In this document: positions 18,697 to 28,337 of the stretch, piece after piece
Position numbering within the stretch: the stretch's first letter is position 1
How the letters are laid out: the number at the start of each line of letters is the position of its first letter
Assembly (NCBI RefSeq): GCF_002783505.1
Contig: NZ_PFGL01000012.1
Location: 57,366-121,365 of the forward strand
Reading direction: 5' to 3'
Source: Shewanella sp. CG12_big_fil_rev_8_21_14_0_65_47_15
Lineage (GTDB): Bacteria > Pseudomonadota > Gammaproteobacteria > Enterobacterales > Shewanellaceae
Length of the DNA stretch: 64,000 nt
The notes under the pieces: model-generated
What the model saw: only the letters and a program-made list of their open reading frames with translations
Database searches by the model: none
What the model was told of the DNA's origin: nothing
Program-made: the position numbers and the translations under genes

Positions 18697-18738
18697 AATG
18701 CCTTTATCAATATTATCGTATAAAGGCATTTTATTTAT
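18697..18738 (+). terminator. Intrinsic terminator after the usp gene
   Basis: AATGCCTTTAT (18697-18707) pairs with ATAAAGGCATT (18720-18730), an 11-bp stem, followed by TTATTTAT. It lies in the convergent gap before pgpA. Confidence 0.75.
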
Positions 18739-18788
18739 CAGGCAAGGTATTCGGGGAATAAGCATGAATATGCGGCGTATTATACCCG

Positions 18789-19283
18789 CTATAAGAGGAA
18801 CATGGCTAAGATTTGTAGACCGATAAAAGCAAAAACGCCCGCTAGCACATCATCGATCATAATCCCAAAACCGCCTTCGACTTTGGCATCGAGCCAGCGG
18901 ATTGGCCAAGGCTTGATAATATCGAAAAAGCGAAATAAACCAAAACCAACGGCTAACCAAATCCACCCCGCTGGTGCCGCTATCATAGTAATAAGCAGTC
19001 CTGCGACTTCATCCCACACAATTGCGCCATGGTCATGCACCCCCATATCTTTAGCGGCTTTATCACAAATATAAACACCCGCCAATACGCTAAGCAGGGT
19101 TAACCCCAGATACCAAGTCAAGGGCAATTGTGCCATCAACAAATATAAAGGAATAGCCGCGAGTGTCCCGAAGGTACCGGGGGCTTTGGCTGCGAGTCCA
19201 CTGCCAAAACCGAGTGCCAAAAAGTGGACAGGATTTTTTAATGACAGGCGAGCTAGGGCCTGATCCTTTGAAAGCCAATTCAT
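18789..19283 (-). CDS. pgpA: Phosphatidylglycerophosphatase A
   Basis: This 164-residue membrane enzyme dephosphorylates phosphatidylglycerol phosphate in phospholipid synthesis. The signature GSGLAAKAPGTFGTLAAIPL is near residue 28, and VWDEVAGLL and the C-terminal DDVLAGV fit PgpA. Four hydrophobic segments are evident. Its start codon overlaps the thiL stop by one base (TAATG), giving tight coupling. It is the last gene of the minus-strand cluster. Confidence 0.93.
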   Translation of the reverse strand: MNWLSKDQALARLSLKNPVHFLALGFGSGLAAKAPGTFGTLAAIPLYLLMAQLPLTWYLGLTLLSVLAGVYICDKAAKDMGVHDHGAIVWDEVAGLLITMIAAPAGWIWLAVGFGLFRFFDIIKPWPIRWLDAKVEGGFGIMIDDVLAGVFAFIGLQILAMFLL

Positions 19284-20254
19284 TAAAAGTGCTCAAAACC
19301 GTGGTAAGGCGGTGTAAAAGGTTCACCATTGAGTTGTAACTTAAGCTTAGTGCCCGCGCTGATTTGCCCAACTCGGACAAATTTAGTCCCCGCATGGCTT
19401 AACGCCGTTTCTAGAGCCCCTTTTTGCGCCTCGGGGACAGTAAACAACAGTTCGTAGTCTTCTCCCCCAGTCAGTGCATACCCTAAGGCATGCTCTTCAC
19501 TCACAGTATCTTTCATCGCACGGGACAAGGGAATATTCGCCACATCGACAATGGCACCAACCTGTGACGCCTTAAGGATATGACCAATATCGGAGATAAA
19601 ACCATCGGAGAGATCGATAGCACTCGATGCTAATGAACGCAGAGATTGCCCTGCCAATACCCTAGGCGTAGGGCGATAATGGCGGTTGATCAGAAACTCT
19701 TTATGCTCTGCTCGCGCATGTTGATCTCCTCGAATAATATCCAGACCTAAGGCAGAATCTCCAAGCGTACCAGTGACATAGATCCAATCCCCAGCCTTAG
19801 CACCGTGGCGGGTCAACGCTTTACCCTGCGGAACTTGGCCGTGTACTGTGATATTAATGGCCCGTGGCCCACGCGTCGTGTCGCCGCCAATTAAGGCGAT
19901 GCCATAATAATCGGCTGCTTCAAATAAACCTTCGCTAAAACCACTGAGCCAGGCCTCATTGACTTCTGGCAAGGTTAAGGCAAGTGTCATCCACGCAGGC
20001 TCGGCGCCCATGGCAGCTAAATCAGATAAATTGACCGCTAAGGCTTTGTAACCTAAGGCAGCAGCAGGTATATCGGGGAAGAAGTGGACATTTTCGACTA
20101 AGGTGTCACAGGAGATAGCGATCGACTTGTTTTCTGCGGGTTGCACTAAGGCGCAATCGTCACCGATACCAAGCTTCACATCACGGCGAGTGGGGCCGCG
20201 GTTGCTAAAATAACATTCAATTAATTGGAATTCTTTCACTGTACAGTTTGGCAC
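19283..20254 (-). CDS. thiL: Thiamine-monophosphate kinase
   Basis: ThiL phosphorylates thiamine monophosphate to the active pyrophosphate. The 323-residue product has GIGDDCALV near residue 28 and an AIDLSDGF motif, typical of the PurM/ThiL fold. The start is GTG at 20254; another GTG at 20239 is possible. A strong palindrome with a T-run lies between nusB and thiL, so readthrough or a promoter in the 63-base gap must supply its transcript. Confidence 0.93.
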   Translation of the reverse strand: MPNCTVKEFQLIECYFSNRGPTRRDVKLGIGDDCALVQPAENKSIAISCDTLVENVHFFPDIPAAALGYKALAVNLSDLAAMGAEPAWMTLALTLPEVNEAWLSGFSEGLFEAADYYGIALIGGDTTRGPRAINITVHGQVPQGKALTRHGAKAGDWIYVTGTLGDSALGLDIIRGDQHARAEHKEFLINRHYRPTPRVLAGQSLRSLASSAIDLSDGFISDIGHILKASQVGAIVDVANIPLSRAMKDTVSEEHALGYALTGGEDYELLFTVPEAQKGALETALSHAGTKFVRVGQISAGTKLKLQLNGEPFTPPYHGFEHF

Positions 20255-20280
20255 GACTTACATCGGCCACCTTTGTTAGC

Positions 20281-20310
20281 AATGAAAAACGGTATCCTAG
20301 GATACCGTTT
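20281..20310 (-). terminator. Perfect palindrome between nusB and thiL
   Basis: AACGGTATCC and GGATACCGTT (20288-20297 and 20300-20309) are separated by TA. On the minus strand five T residues follow, as in an intrinsic terminator. It lies 8 bases after the nusB stop and before thiL, which other gammaproteobacteria transcribe together. Confidence 0.7.
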
Positions 20311-20317
20311 GTCTTTA

Positions 20318-20722
20318 TTACTTACGTGCAACCAGTTTGTCGAGTAATCCATTAACAAACTTATGACTGTCATCCGCACCGAAAGCTTTAGCCAACTCGA
20401 TTGCCTCGTTAATGGCAACCTTGAAGGGTACATCTTTACGGAAGGTCAGTTCATAGCTCGCTAGGCGAACTATGGCCTTTTCCACTGGCGACACCTCATC
20501 AATTGGGCGGTCCAGAAACGGGATAATCAGTTCATCCAGTTGGGCTTTCTTAGTTGCAACGCCTGCAAATAGCTCACGAAAATAAGCTACATCAACACCG
20601 TCGAGACTCTGCTCAGTTAAAAACTCATGCTCGACATCGGCAATATTATTCCCGCTTAGTTGCCATGAATAAATGGCTTGAACGGCTAAACGGCGGGCCT
20701 TGCGGCGCTCAGAAGGCTTCAT
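20318..20722 (-). CDS. nusB: Transcription antitermination factor NusB
   Basis: NusB binds BoxA with S10 and promotes antitermination in rRNA operons. The 134-residue protein is all-helical and has the typical [17 protein letters not shown]-terminus and [20 protein letters not shown] near residue 95. It follows ribH by 14 bases and precedes a terminator-like hairpin before thiL. The position between ribH and thiL is conserved. Confidence 0.96.
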   Translation of the reverse strand: MKPSERRKARRLAVQAIYSWQLSGNNIADVEHEFLTEQSLDGVDVAYFRELFAGVATKKAQLDELIIPFLDRPIDEVSPVEKAIVRLASYELTFRKDVPFKVAINEAIELAKAFGADDSHKFVNGLLDKLVARK

Positions 20723-20736
20723 TATTTTTCCTACTA

Positions 20737-21213
20737 TTACAACTGTTGTTCAAGTTCTTGCAGAACGTTGACCATTTCAAGCAAGCTTAGGGCAGCTTCG
20801 CCGCCTTTATTACCCGCTTTAGTACCTGAACGCTCAATCGCTTGTTCAATGGTATCAGTGGTCAACACACCGAAGGCAACAGGCAGATCAAACTCAAGGG
20901 CAACTTGGGCTAGACCTTTGTTACATTCGCCTGCAACAAAATCAAAATGGGGAGTACCACCACGGATCACCGCACCTAAGGCGATAATGCCGTCGAACTT
21001 ACCACTGGCAGCCACACGGCGGGCAGCTAGCGGTAACTCAACCGCACCGGGTACACGGACGACGGTGATATTGTCGTCGCTGACTTGGCCAAAACGCTTC
21101 AGCGTGTCAAGTGCACCTTCCAGCAGGCTCTCAACTAAAAAGCTGTTGAAACGCGAAATTACAATCGCAACTTTGGCATTTTTCGCTTCGATATTACCTT
21201 GAACTACGTTCAT
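20737..21213 (-). CDS. ribH: 6,7-dimethyl-8-ribityllumazine synthase
   Basis: RibH condenses dihydroxybutanone phosphate with the ribityl-amino uracil to lumazine, the penultimate riboflavin step. The 158-residue length is normal. The substrate motifs [23 protein letters not shown] (with H near residue 88) and [13 protein letters not shown] fit the family. It lies 146 bases downstream of ribBA with no recognised signal between them. Confidence 0.96.
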
Positions 21214-21359
21214 TATCTTACCTAAATTTTGCTAAAGCACCCAGCTCGGGGCGAAAAGTGGCGATATGATATCACAGCCATTTGCCCAGAGCCCTATGCA
21301 AATTATCAGAAATAGTTAATTTTACCTGACTGCAACTTCATCCCTACTTAGTGAGTGAC

Positions 21360-22463
21360 TCAGTCGGCCAAATACTCGGTCACTTCGAGGCCAAAGCCCG
21401 AGAGTGAATGATAACGCTTAGGTGAGCTAAGCAGGCGCATTTTAGTCACGCCTAGACTGGCGAGGATTTGCGAGCCCACACCGACACGGCGTGACGTTCC
21501 CTGCCATTTGGCGCAGGCAGGCGCTTGGCCTTGGTCTTCCGCCTCGAAGGCTTTGACCTTAGCAAGGATCTCATTTGGGTGTTCTTGATTACCGAGCAAC
21601 ACCAACACGCCACCTTCAGCGGCAATGCGTTCCATGGCTTTTTCCAGTGGCCAGCTACGTTGCTGGTCGCGCTCTGAGTGGAGTAAATCGTTGAAAGTAT
21701 TTTGCAGATGCACGCGCACCAAACAATCTTCTTTCACCTCACCTTTGACTAAGGCGAAATGCAGTTGATTGTCGATTGTGTCCCTAAAGGTCACCATATC
21801 GAACTCGCCGAAACGGGTCGGTAGTTTACATTTAGCTTCACGCACAACCGTGGTTTCTTTGGTGTTGCGATACTCAATTAATGCTGCAATGGTGCCAATT
21901 TTAACGCCATGTAATTCTGAGAAAATCTCTAAATCGGGGCGACGAGCCATAGTGCCGTCTTCATTTAAAATCTCAACAATGACCGCCGATGGTTCAAGTC
22001 CCGCAAGACGAGCTAAATCACAGCCCGCTTCGGTGTGGCCCGCACGGGTTAATACGCCGCCGTCCTGCGCCATCAAGGGGAAAATATGCCCTGGTTGCAC
22101 TAAGTCCGACGCTTTAGCCTCTTTAGCCACCGCCGCTTTTACCGTCACGGCGCGGTCGTGGGCCGAAATACCGGTAGTCACGCCTTCCGCCGCTTCAATA
22201 GAAACCGTAAAGTTAGTCGAGAACTGAGCGTTGTTATTCGTGACCATCAAGGGCAAATTTAACTGCTGGCAACGGGCTTTGGTCATGGTCTGGCAAATGA
22301 GTCCACGACCGTATTTCGCCATAAAGTTGATCGCTTCTGGCGTGACCAGCTCGGCCGCCATGATCAAATCACCTTCGTTTTCTCTGTCTTCGTCATCCAT
22401 CAAAATAACCATCTTACCTTGACGAATATCTTCGATGATCTCTTCTATACTGTGCAGCGCCAT
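21360..22463 (-). CDS. ribBA: 3,4-dihydroxy-2-butanone-4-phosphate synthase with degenerate GTP cyclohydrolase II domain
   Basis: The N-terminal 200 residues are DHBP synthase ([11 protein letters not shown] at residue 23, [13 protein letters not shown] near 140) and make the four-carbon unit of riboflavin. The C-terminal 160 residues align with GTP cyclohydrolase II, but the zinc motif CxxGx7CxC is missing: the VRVH turn is followed by LQNTFNDLL rather than the cysteine-containing loop. The second activity is therefore probably lost, as in other gammaproteobacterial RibB-X proteins, and a separate ribA should exist elsewhere. It lies in the rib cluster, 67 bases after ribE. A naming choice of ribB is also defensible. 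Confidence 0.9.
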   Translation of the reverse strand: MALHSIEEIIEDIRQGKMVILMDDEDRENEGDLIMAAELVTPEAINFMAKYGRGLICQTMTKARCQQLNLPLMVTNNNAQFSTNFTVSIEAAEGVTTGISAHDRAVTVKAAVAKEAKASDLVQPGHIFPLMAQDGGVLTRAGHTEAGCDLARLAGLEPSAVIVEILNEDGTMARRPDLEIFSELHGVKIGTIAALIEYRNTKETTVVREAKCKLPTRFGEFDMVTFRDTIDNQLHFALVKGEVKEDCLVRVHLQNTFNDLLHSERDQQRSWPLEKAMERIAAEGGVLVLLGNQEHPNEILAKVKAFEAEDQGQAPACAKWQGTSRRVGVGSQILASLGVTKMRLLSSPKRYHSLSGFGLEVTEYLAD

Positions 22464-22530
22464 TGTAGGACCTTTATGATTTTGCTGTTGTTATGGAATT
22501 TTATACCTTAGCAGTACGATTGCCAGTGCT

Positions 22531-23187
22531 CTAACGCACAAAGCCGGCACGGGCTAACATTTCCAGGGTGACGCCAGCGCTCTTATTGTCTTTGCTATCA
22601 AAATTCATCAAGCGTTCTAGATAACGGGCGATTAAATCCACCTCAATATTAACCTTATCACCCGCTTGTAGGTCGACCAAGGTGGTTTCCCCTGCGGTAT
22701 GCGGCACTATGGTCAAACGGAATCGACTGCCGTCCACTTCGTTAACCGTCAGGCTCACGCCATCAATAGTAATGGAACCTTTGTGGGCAATGTAACGCCC
22801 AAGCTCTGCGGGTGCGGCTAACCAGAACTCGATGGCTTGGCCACGGGCGTGACGCCGCTCAACCGTTGCGATACCGTCCACATGGCCGCTGACCATATGG
22901 CCACCTAAACGCGTGGTTGGAGTAACGGCCTTTTCAAGATTCACCTTAGTGCCCACTTTATAGTTGGCAAAACCGGTTAGACTCACGGTTTCGGCTGAAA
23001 CATCGGCCACATAGCCATCGGCTAGCTGTTGTACCACAGTTAAGCACACCCCATTGGTGGCAATACTGTCGCCTAAGCGCACATCGCTTAAATCCAGTTT
23101 GCCGCTCGCCACCGTTAAGCGAATATCATCGCCCTTGCGTTCAAGCTTTCGCAGTGTGCCAACGGCCTCAATAATCCCAGTAAACAT
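22531..23187 (-). CDS. ribE: Riboflavin synthase alpha chain
   Basis: This enzyme dismutates two lumazine molecules to riboflavin. The 218-residue protein has two repeated barrel domains, with MFTGIIEAVGTL at the start, a GDSIATNGVCLTVV motif near residue 38 and the second repeat at about 100-200 (GSITIDGVSLTV). ATG 23187 lies 8 bases after the ribD stop, so the pair is coupled. It is often called ribC in other species. Confidence 0.96.
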   Translation of the reverse strand: MFTGIIEAVGTLRKLERKGDDIRLTVASGKLDLSDVRLGDSIATNGVCLTVVQQLADGYVADVSAETVSLTGFANYKVGTKVNLEKAVTPTTRLGGHMVSGHVDGIATVERRHARGQAIEFWLAAPAELGRYIAHKGSITIDGVSLTVNEVDGSRFRLTIVPHTAGETTLVDLQAGDKVNIEVDLIARYLERLMNFDSKDNKSAGVTLEMLARAGFVR

Positions 23188-23194
23188 GGTTAAC

Positions 23195-24352
23195 TCACTT
23201 ATTCGATAAAGATGGTTTGGGCTTAAGCCTTAATGTTAAACGGGTATCCACACCCACTTTGCGCTCATCGACCAAAGTTAATGCAGGAATTTGCGCCATG
23301 GTTTGATAATCGGGTAGCTGCAGCAGATTGTGCCCTTGCCCGCCGAGGATTTTCATCGCTTGGTACAGCACTAATTCATCGGCCAATCCTGCGGCGACAA
23401 AAGCCCCCGCCAAGGTTGCACCGGCTTCCACCAGCACTTGATTACAGCTTTTACCTAGATAGCTTAATAGTGCGGCTAAGGAGATTCGACCTTCGATGGC
23501 CGGTAATTGGAGGCAAGTCACATGGGCAGGTAATCGCGCCATAAAGTCTGGCGAATAAGGCACTGTCGAAACTAATAAAATAGGGAATTCGGTCATAAAC
23601 AGCGCGGCCGTGATAGGCATACGGGCGCGGCTGTCTAAAACGACCCGCAGTGGCTGTAAGACCTGCGTTTCACTCAATTGAGTGGTTAAGCTGCCAAGCT
23701 CTGGGTATCGCACATTCAGTGACGGATCATCGGCCAGTACAGTTTCAATCCCAGTGACCAGCGCGCAGGAACGTAAGCGTAATCGCTGCACATCGTGGCG
23801 GGATTCTGGGCCGGTTATCCACTTAGACACACCGTTTGATAATGCAGTTTTACCATCGAGGCTCGCGGCTAATTTTACCGTCACCCAAGGCATTCCCGAT
23901 TCCATGCGCTTCATAAAGCCTAAATTTAAGGCATAGGCCTCATCGCGATGTAATCCCACATCCACTTGAATACCCGCATCCCGCAACATTTGAATGCCGC
24001 ACCCGCCGACCTGTGGATTAGGATCTTCCACCGCCACCACCACACGTTTTACGCCGATATTGATCAGCGCTAAGGCGCAGGGCGGCGTGCGGCCATAATG
24101 GCTGCAGGGCTCTAGGGTGACATAGGCCGTTGCACCGCGGGCCAGTTCGCCAGCCATACGCAGTGCATGCACTTCGGCGTGGGGTTCACCCGCTTTTTGA
24201 TGATAACCTTCACCGACAATGTGATTATCGTTAACGATAACGCAGCCGACGCTGGGGTTGGGCCTAGTGGTATAAAAACCTTTGCGCGCCAATTGGATAG
24301 CACGGCTCATCATTTTAATGTCGAGTACGGACCAACTTATGTTCAAGCTCAT
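23195..24352 (-). CDS. ribD: Bifunctional riboflavin deaminase/reductase RibD
   Basis: RibD deaminates and then reduces the pyrimidine intermediate. From ATG 24352 (ACAGG before it) the protein is 385 residues. The deaminase zinc site is HAEVHALRMAG (near residue 56) with the C motif EPCSHYGRTPPC (near residue 81). The reductase half has VTVKLAASLDGKTAL and the C-terminal GGQGHN loop. A longer ORF start exists, but the extra 22 residues have no family support. The gene is second in the nrdR-rib cluster. Confidence 0.93.
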   Translation of the reverse strand: MSLNISWSVLDIKMMSRAIQLARKGFYTTRPNPSVGCVIVNDNHIVGEGYHQKAGEPHAEVHALRMAGELARGATAYVTLEPCSHYGRTPPCALALINIGVKRVVVAVEDPNPQVGGCGIQMLRDAGIQVDVGLHRDEAYALNLGFMKRMESGMPWVTVKLAASLDGKTALSNGVSKWITGPESRHDVQRLRLRSCALVTGIETVLADDPSLNVRYPELGSLTTQLSETQVLQPLRVVLDSRARMPITAALFMTEFPILLVSTVPYSPDFMARLPAHVTCLQLPAIEGRISLAALLSYLGKSCNQVLVEAGATLAGAFVAAGLADELVLYQAMKILGGQGHNLLQLPDYQTMAQIPALTLVDERKVGVDTRLTLRLKPKPSLSNK

Positions 24353-24436
24353 GTTCAACCTGTTGTTAAAGGTTTTAGCCTTGAGGCAGGATAAAAGGCA
24401 TCTAGCCTCTCCCTTCAATTGCCCTATACAAGGTGA

Positions 24437-24886
24437 TTATTTTTGCAATTTCGCAATCGCCTCACCAAATTCAGACACATCCTCAAAGGCGCGGTACACA
24501 GAGGCGAAACGAATATAGGCAACCTTATCGAGATTCATCAATTGCTCCATCATCAAATTACCAATCATCTCCGATGGCACTTCCCGTTCTCCCGTGGCAC
24601 GTAGGGTCGACTTGATCTTACTGAGCGCCTGTTCAATTTCATCCATTGACACGGGGCGTTTCTCAACGGCGCGCAGCATGCCACCTTGGAGCTTTTCTTC
24701 ATCGAAGGGTTGGCGTGTGCCATCGCGCTTAATCACTCTAGGCATGACTAACTCGGCGCCCTCAAAGGTGGTAAATCTTTCATGGCATTCGGTGCATTCC
24801 CGGCGACGGCGCACTTGATGGCCTTCCGCCACTAATCGGGAATCGATCACTTTCGTATCTGTCGCGCTGCAAAATGGACAATGCAT
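24437..24886 (-). CDS. nrdR: Transcriptional repressor NrdR
   Basis: NrdR represses ribonucleotide reductase genes in response to nucleotide levels. The 149-residue protein begins with the zinc ribbon CPFC...CTEC (residues 3-34) and then an ATP-cone domain ([16 protein letters not shown]). It sits upstream of ribD with 84 bases between them, a conserved pairing in this group. Confidence 0.95.
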   Translation of the reverse strand: MHCPFCSATDTKVIDSRLVAEGHQVRRRRECTECHERFTTFEGAELVMPRVIKRDGTRQPFDEEKLQGGMLRAVEKRPVSMDEIEQALSKIKSTLRATGEREVPSEMIGNLMMEQLMNLDKVAYIRFASVYRAFEDVSEFGEAIAKLQK

Positions 24887-24974
24887 TGAGCCTCCTGCCA
24901 GTGAATGGCGTAAAGCCGTTGGCTTTACGATGTTATCTAAGATTAACCTGTTTGGTTTAAGTCTAAGATTTTAG

Positions 24975-25003
24975 CAATAAAAATGGCCGCTTAATGCGGC
25001 CAT
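24975..25003 (-). terminator. Intrinsic terminator after glyA
   Basis: An 8-bp stem ATGGCCGC/GCGGCCAT (24983-24990 and 24996-25003) is followed on the minus strand by a T-run. It separates glyA from nrdR. Confidence 0.8.
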
Positions 25004-25086
25004 GGGATTTTATCCTATTTATGGGCTGAGGTTAACCACCTGATGCTTGTTAGGCTCAGCACCACAAAAAGGCGGCTATTTACAGA

Positions 25087-26340
25087 TTAACCGTAAACAG
25101 GGAAACGGGCGCACAGTGCCAATACTTGGCCCTTCACACGCTCAATCACAGCAGGATTGTGGGCATCGTCGAGGATGTCACAGATCCAACCAGTTAACTC
25201 TTTCGCTTCGGCTTCTTTAAAGCCGCGGCGAGTGATCGCTGGCGTACCGATACGCACACCCGAGGTCACAAAGGGTGAACGTGGGTCGTTTGGCACAGAG
25301 TTTTTATTAACAGTAATGTTGGCGCTACCTAAGGCGGCATCGGCTTCTTTACCCGTTAAGTCGCGACCAATCAGGTCAAGTAGCATTAAGTGGTTGCTGG
25401 TTCCGCCAGAGACGATTTTGTAACCGCGCTCAAGGAAGACTTCGACCATAGCTTTAGCGTTGTTAACCACTTGCTGTTGGTAAACTTTGAACTCTGGCTC
25501 TAGGGCTTCTTTGAACGCCACCGCTTTACCGGCGATAACGTGCATCAATGGGCCACCTTGACCGCCTGGGAATACCGCAGAATTCAACTTCTTGTATAAG
25601 TCTTCATCGTCAGCAGCAGACAGGATCACACCACCACGGGGACCGGCTAAGGTTTTGTGGGTCGTTGAAGTGACAACGTGTGCGTGTGGTACTGGGTTTG
25701 GATAAACGCCCGCAGCGATAAGACCGGCAACGTGCGCCATATCGACGAACAGGTAAGCACCAATTTTGTCTGCGATTTCACGCATTTTTGCCCAATCAAC
25801 GATACCAGAATAGGCAGAGAAACCGCCGATCATCATCTTAGGCTTGTGTTCTACGGCCAGACGTTCCATTTCGTCGTAGTCAATTTTGCCAGACTCGTCG
25901 ATACCGTAAGGAATGATGTTGTACAGTTTGCCAGAGAAGTTAACCGGTGAACCGTGGGTCAAGTGACCACCGTGGGCTAAGTTCATGCCCAGTACGGTAT
26001 CACCAGGTTTTAACAATGCCATGTAAACCGCGCTGTTTGCCTGTGAACCTGAATGAGGTTGCACGTTAGCATAAGTTGCGCCAAACAGTTGTTTAGCACG
26101 TTCAATCGCTAAGGTTTCCACTACGTCCACATACTCACAACCACCGTAGTAACGCTTGCCTGGATAGCCTTCGGCGTACTTATTGGTTAACTGTGAACCT
26201 TGCGCTTCCATCACGCGTGGACTGGTGTAGTTTTCAGAAGCAATCAGCTCAATATGCTCTTCTTGACGCAGAGTTTCGTTCTGAATTGCGTTGAACAGTT
26301 CCGGATCATAATCTGCGATATTCATATCTTTTTTCAGCAT
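25087..26340 (-). CDS. glyA: Serine hydroxymethyltransferase
   Basis: GlyA interconverts serine and glycine with tetrahydrofolate, feeding one-carbon metabolism. The 417-residue length is standard. The PLP lysine is in [15 protein letters not shown] (K near 229), and [13 protein letters not shown] near residue 30 binds substrate. The start ATG 26340 follows a GGAG site. The promoter region is shared with the divergent ettA. Confidence 0.97.
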   Translation of the reverse strand: MLKKDMNIADYDPELFNAIQNETLRQEEHIELIASENYTSPRVMEAQGSQLTNKYAEGYPGKRYYGGCEYVDVVETLAIERAKQLFGATYANVQPHSGSQANSAVYMALLKPGDTVLGMNLAHGGHLTHGSPVNFSGKLYNIIPYGIDESGKIDYDEMERLAVEHKPKMMIGGFSAYSGIVDWAKMREIADKIGAYLFVDMAHVAGLIAAGVYPNPVPHAHVVTSTTHKTLAGPRGGVILSAADDEDLYKKLNSAVFPGGQGGPLMHVIAGKAVAFKEALEPEFKVYQQQVVNNAKAMVEVFLERGYKIVSGGTSNHLMLLDLIGRDLTGKEADAALGSANITVNKNSVPNDPRSPFVTSGVRIGTPAITRRGFKEAEAKELTGWICDILDDAHNPAVIERVKGQVLALCARFPVYG

Positions 26341-26383
26341 TGCTTACTCCAGCTGCCAATTCTTATAGGTAGGGTTGCGCGGT

Positions 26384-26495
26384 ATTCTACTCGGAACGCG
26401 GCCACAATCCCAGTATTTGAAACATGAAATTCCTATGGATTGTGCTTGAACTTGGCTCATTGCCGAGTTGAGTTCGGCGCGCAATCGAGTAGAAT
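26384..26495. promoter_or_regulatory. Mirror-image -10-like boxes between glyA and ettA
   Basis: ATTCTACTCG (26384-26393) and CGAGTAGAAT (26486-26495) form a 10-base inverted repeat. Each contains TAGAAT, a -10-like box facing outwards. For ettA, TTGAGT at 26468-26473 is 16 bases upstream of TAGAAT at 26490-26495. For glyA no good -35 is evident. Confidence 0.55.
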
Positions 26496-26529
26496 TAGCC
26501 GCATCATTAGTCACTTAAGATAGAGAAAA

Positions 26530-28197
26530 ATGGCTCAGTTTGTTTATAGCATGCTGCGGGTGGGCAAGGTTGTTCCGCCTAAGAAGCAGATCCTTAAAGA
26601 CATTTCTTTAAGCTTTTTCCCCGGCGCCAAAATTGGCGTATTAGGTCTCAACGGTTCAGGTAAATCCACCCTACTGCGCATTATGGCGGGTATTGACACC
26701 GAAATTGAAGGTGAAGCGCGCCCAATGCCGGGGTTGAAAATCGGTTACCTACCGCAGGAACCTAAACTCGATCCAACGCAAACCGTGCGTGAAGCGATTG
26801 AAGAAGCGGTCTCTGAGGCAAAAAATGCCCTGACTCGCCTCGATGCCGTTTATACCGCCTACGCCGAGCCGGATGCCGATTTCGATGCCTTAGCAAAAGA
26901 GCAAGGTGAACTCGAAGCCATTATTCAAGCCCAGGATGCCCATAACTTAGATCATATCCTTGAGCGCGCCGCCAACGCCCTGCGCCTGCCGGATTGGGAT
27001 GAGAAAATCGAAGTGTTATCGGGTGGTGAACGTCGCCGCGTGGCGATTTGTCGCCTGCTGCTTGAAAAGCCTGAAATGCTGCTACTCGACGAACCGACCA
27101 ACCACTTGGATGCTGAATCCGTGGCTTGGCTTGAGCACTTTCTGCAGGAATATGCCGGTACTGTGGTTGCTATTACCCACGACCGTTACTTCCTCGACAA
27201 TGCCGCTGGCTGGATTTTAGAACTCGACCGCGGTGAAGGTATTCCGTGGGAAGGTAACTATTCTTCATGGCTTGAGCAGAAAGATGCCCGCTTAAAGCAG
27301 GAATCTGCCGCAGAAAGCGCCCGCCAAAAAACCATTGCTAAAGAATTGGAATGGGTTCGCCAAGGCGCGAAAGGCCGTCAGTCTAAGGGCAAGGCCCGTA
27401 TGGCGCGCTTTGAAGAACTGAACACTAACGATTACCAAAAACGTAACGAAACCAACGAGCTGTTCATTCCGCCCGGACCACGTTTAGGTGACAAGGTTAT
27501 CGAAGTGAATAACCTGACCAAATCCTACGGTGACCGCGTCCTGATCGACAATCTGTCGTTCTCTGTGCCTAAGGGCGCGATCGTCGGTATTATCGGTGCC
27601 AACGGCGCGGGTAAATCGACCCTGTTCCGCATGTTATCCGGCGCTGAAACCCCAGACAGCGGCAGCATTGAGCTGGGTGATACTGTGCAATTAGCATCGG
27701 TTGAGCAGTTCCGCGATTCGATGAATGATAAGAACACCATCTGGCAAGAAATTTCCGGTGGCCAAGACATCATGCGCATCAACAACATGGAAATCCCAAG
27801 CCGCGCCTATGTGGGCCGCTTCAACTTCCGTGGTGGTGATCAGCAAAAGGTCATCGGCACTCTGTCGGGTGGTGAACGTAACCGAGTGCATTTAGCCAAA
27901 CTGTTGCAAGCGGGCGGTAACGTTTTATTACTCGACGAACCGACTAACGACTTAGACGTTGAAACCCTGCGCGCACTGGAGGAAGCGATTCTGGAATTCC
28001 CAGGTTGTGCTATGGTGATCTCCCACGACCGTTGGTTCCTCGACCGTATCGCGACCCACATTCTGGATTATCGCGACGAAGGCCAAGTGAACTTCTACGA
28101 AGGTAACTACACCGAATACTCGGCATGGTTGAAGAACACCTATGGCGCCGATGTGGTTGAGCCACACCGCTTGAAATATAAGCGAATGATTAAATAG
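26530..28197 (+). CDS. ettA: EttA, energy-sensing ABC-F translation factor
   Basis: EttA binds the ribosomal E site and throttles the first elongation step when ATP is low. The 555-residue protein has two ABC domains: Walker A GLNGSGKST and GANGAGKST, signatures LSGGERRRV and LSGGERNRVHL, and Walker B LLLDEPTNHLD and LLLDEPTNDLD. An arm region with the EttA-type insertion lies between residues about 95 and 140. There are no membrane segments. The stop codon TAG is the first three bases of a heptamer tandem repeat. The gene is single, with a terminator downstream. Confidence 0.96.
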   Translation: MAQFVYSMLRVGKVVPPKKQILKDISLSFFPGAKIGVLGLNGSGKSTLLRIMAGIDTEIEGEARPMPGLKIGYLPQEPKLDPTQTVREAIEEAVSEAKNALTRLDAVYTAYAEPDADFDALAKEQGELEAIIQAQDAHNLDHILERAANALRLPDWDEKIEVLSGGERRRVAICRLLLEKPEMLLLDEPTNHLDAESVAWLEHFLQEYAGTVVAITHDRYFLDNAAGWILELDRGEGIPWEGNYSSWLEQKDARLKQESAAESARQKTIAKELEWVRQGAKGRQSKGKARMARFEELNTNDYQKRNETNELFIPPGPRLGDKVIEVNNLTKSYGDRVLIDNLSFSVPKGAIVGIIGANGAGKSTLFRMLSGAETPDSGSIELGDTVQLASVEQFRDSMNDKNTIWQEISGGQDIMRINNMEIPSRAYVGRFNFRGGDQQKVIGTLSGGERNRVHLAKLLQAGGNVLLLDEPTNDLDVETLRALEEAILEFPGCAMVISHDRWFLDRIATHILDYRDEGQVNFYEGNYTEYSAWLKNTYGADVVEPHRLKYKRMIK

Positions 28198-28240
28198 AAT
28201 CTAGAATCTAGAATCTAGAATCTAGAATCTAGAATCTAGA
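28195..28240 (+). repeat. Tandem heptamer repeat spanning the ettA stop codon
   Basis: TAGAATC is repeated six times perfectly, followed by TAGA. The ettA stop is the first TAG. Each unit joins to give TCTAGA palindromes. Being 7-mers, copy changes would shift the spacing to the terminator but not the stop. Confidence 0.9.
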
Positions 28241-28254
28241 AAGTGTGTATCTGA

Positions 28255-28289
28255 GGAGTTTAACTCGAAAGGGTTAAGCTCCTTTTTTA
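28255..28289 (+). terminator. Intrinsic terminator after ettA
   Basis: GGAGTTTAACTC and GGGTTAAGCTCC form a 12-bp stem with GU pairs and a GAAA loop, followed by six T residues. Confidence 0.85.
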
Positions 28290-28337
28290 TTCCATTCGAT
28301 TACGTGGAGCTGGCTTTGGCACTATTTCAAACTGGCA

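Noticed and set aside
24353..24436. FMN riboswitch before the rib cluster
   Set aside because: The 84 bases between nrdR and ribD are too short and lack the conserved FMN-element blocks; none was seen before ribBA or ribH.
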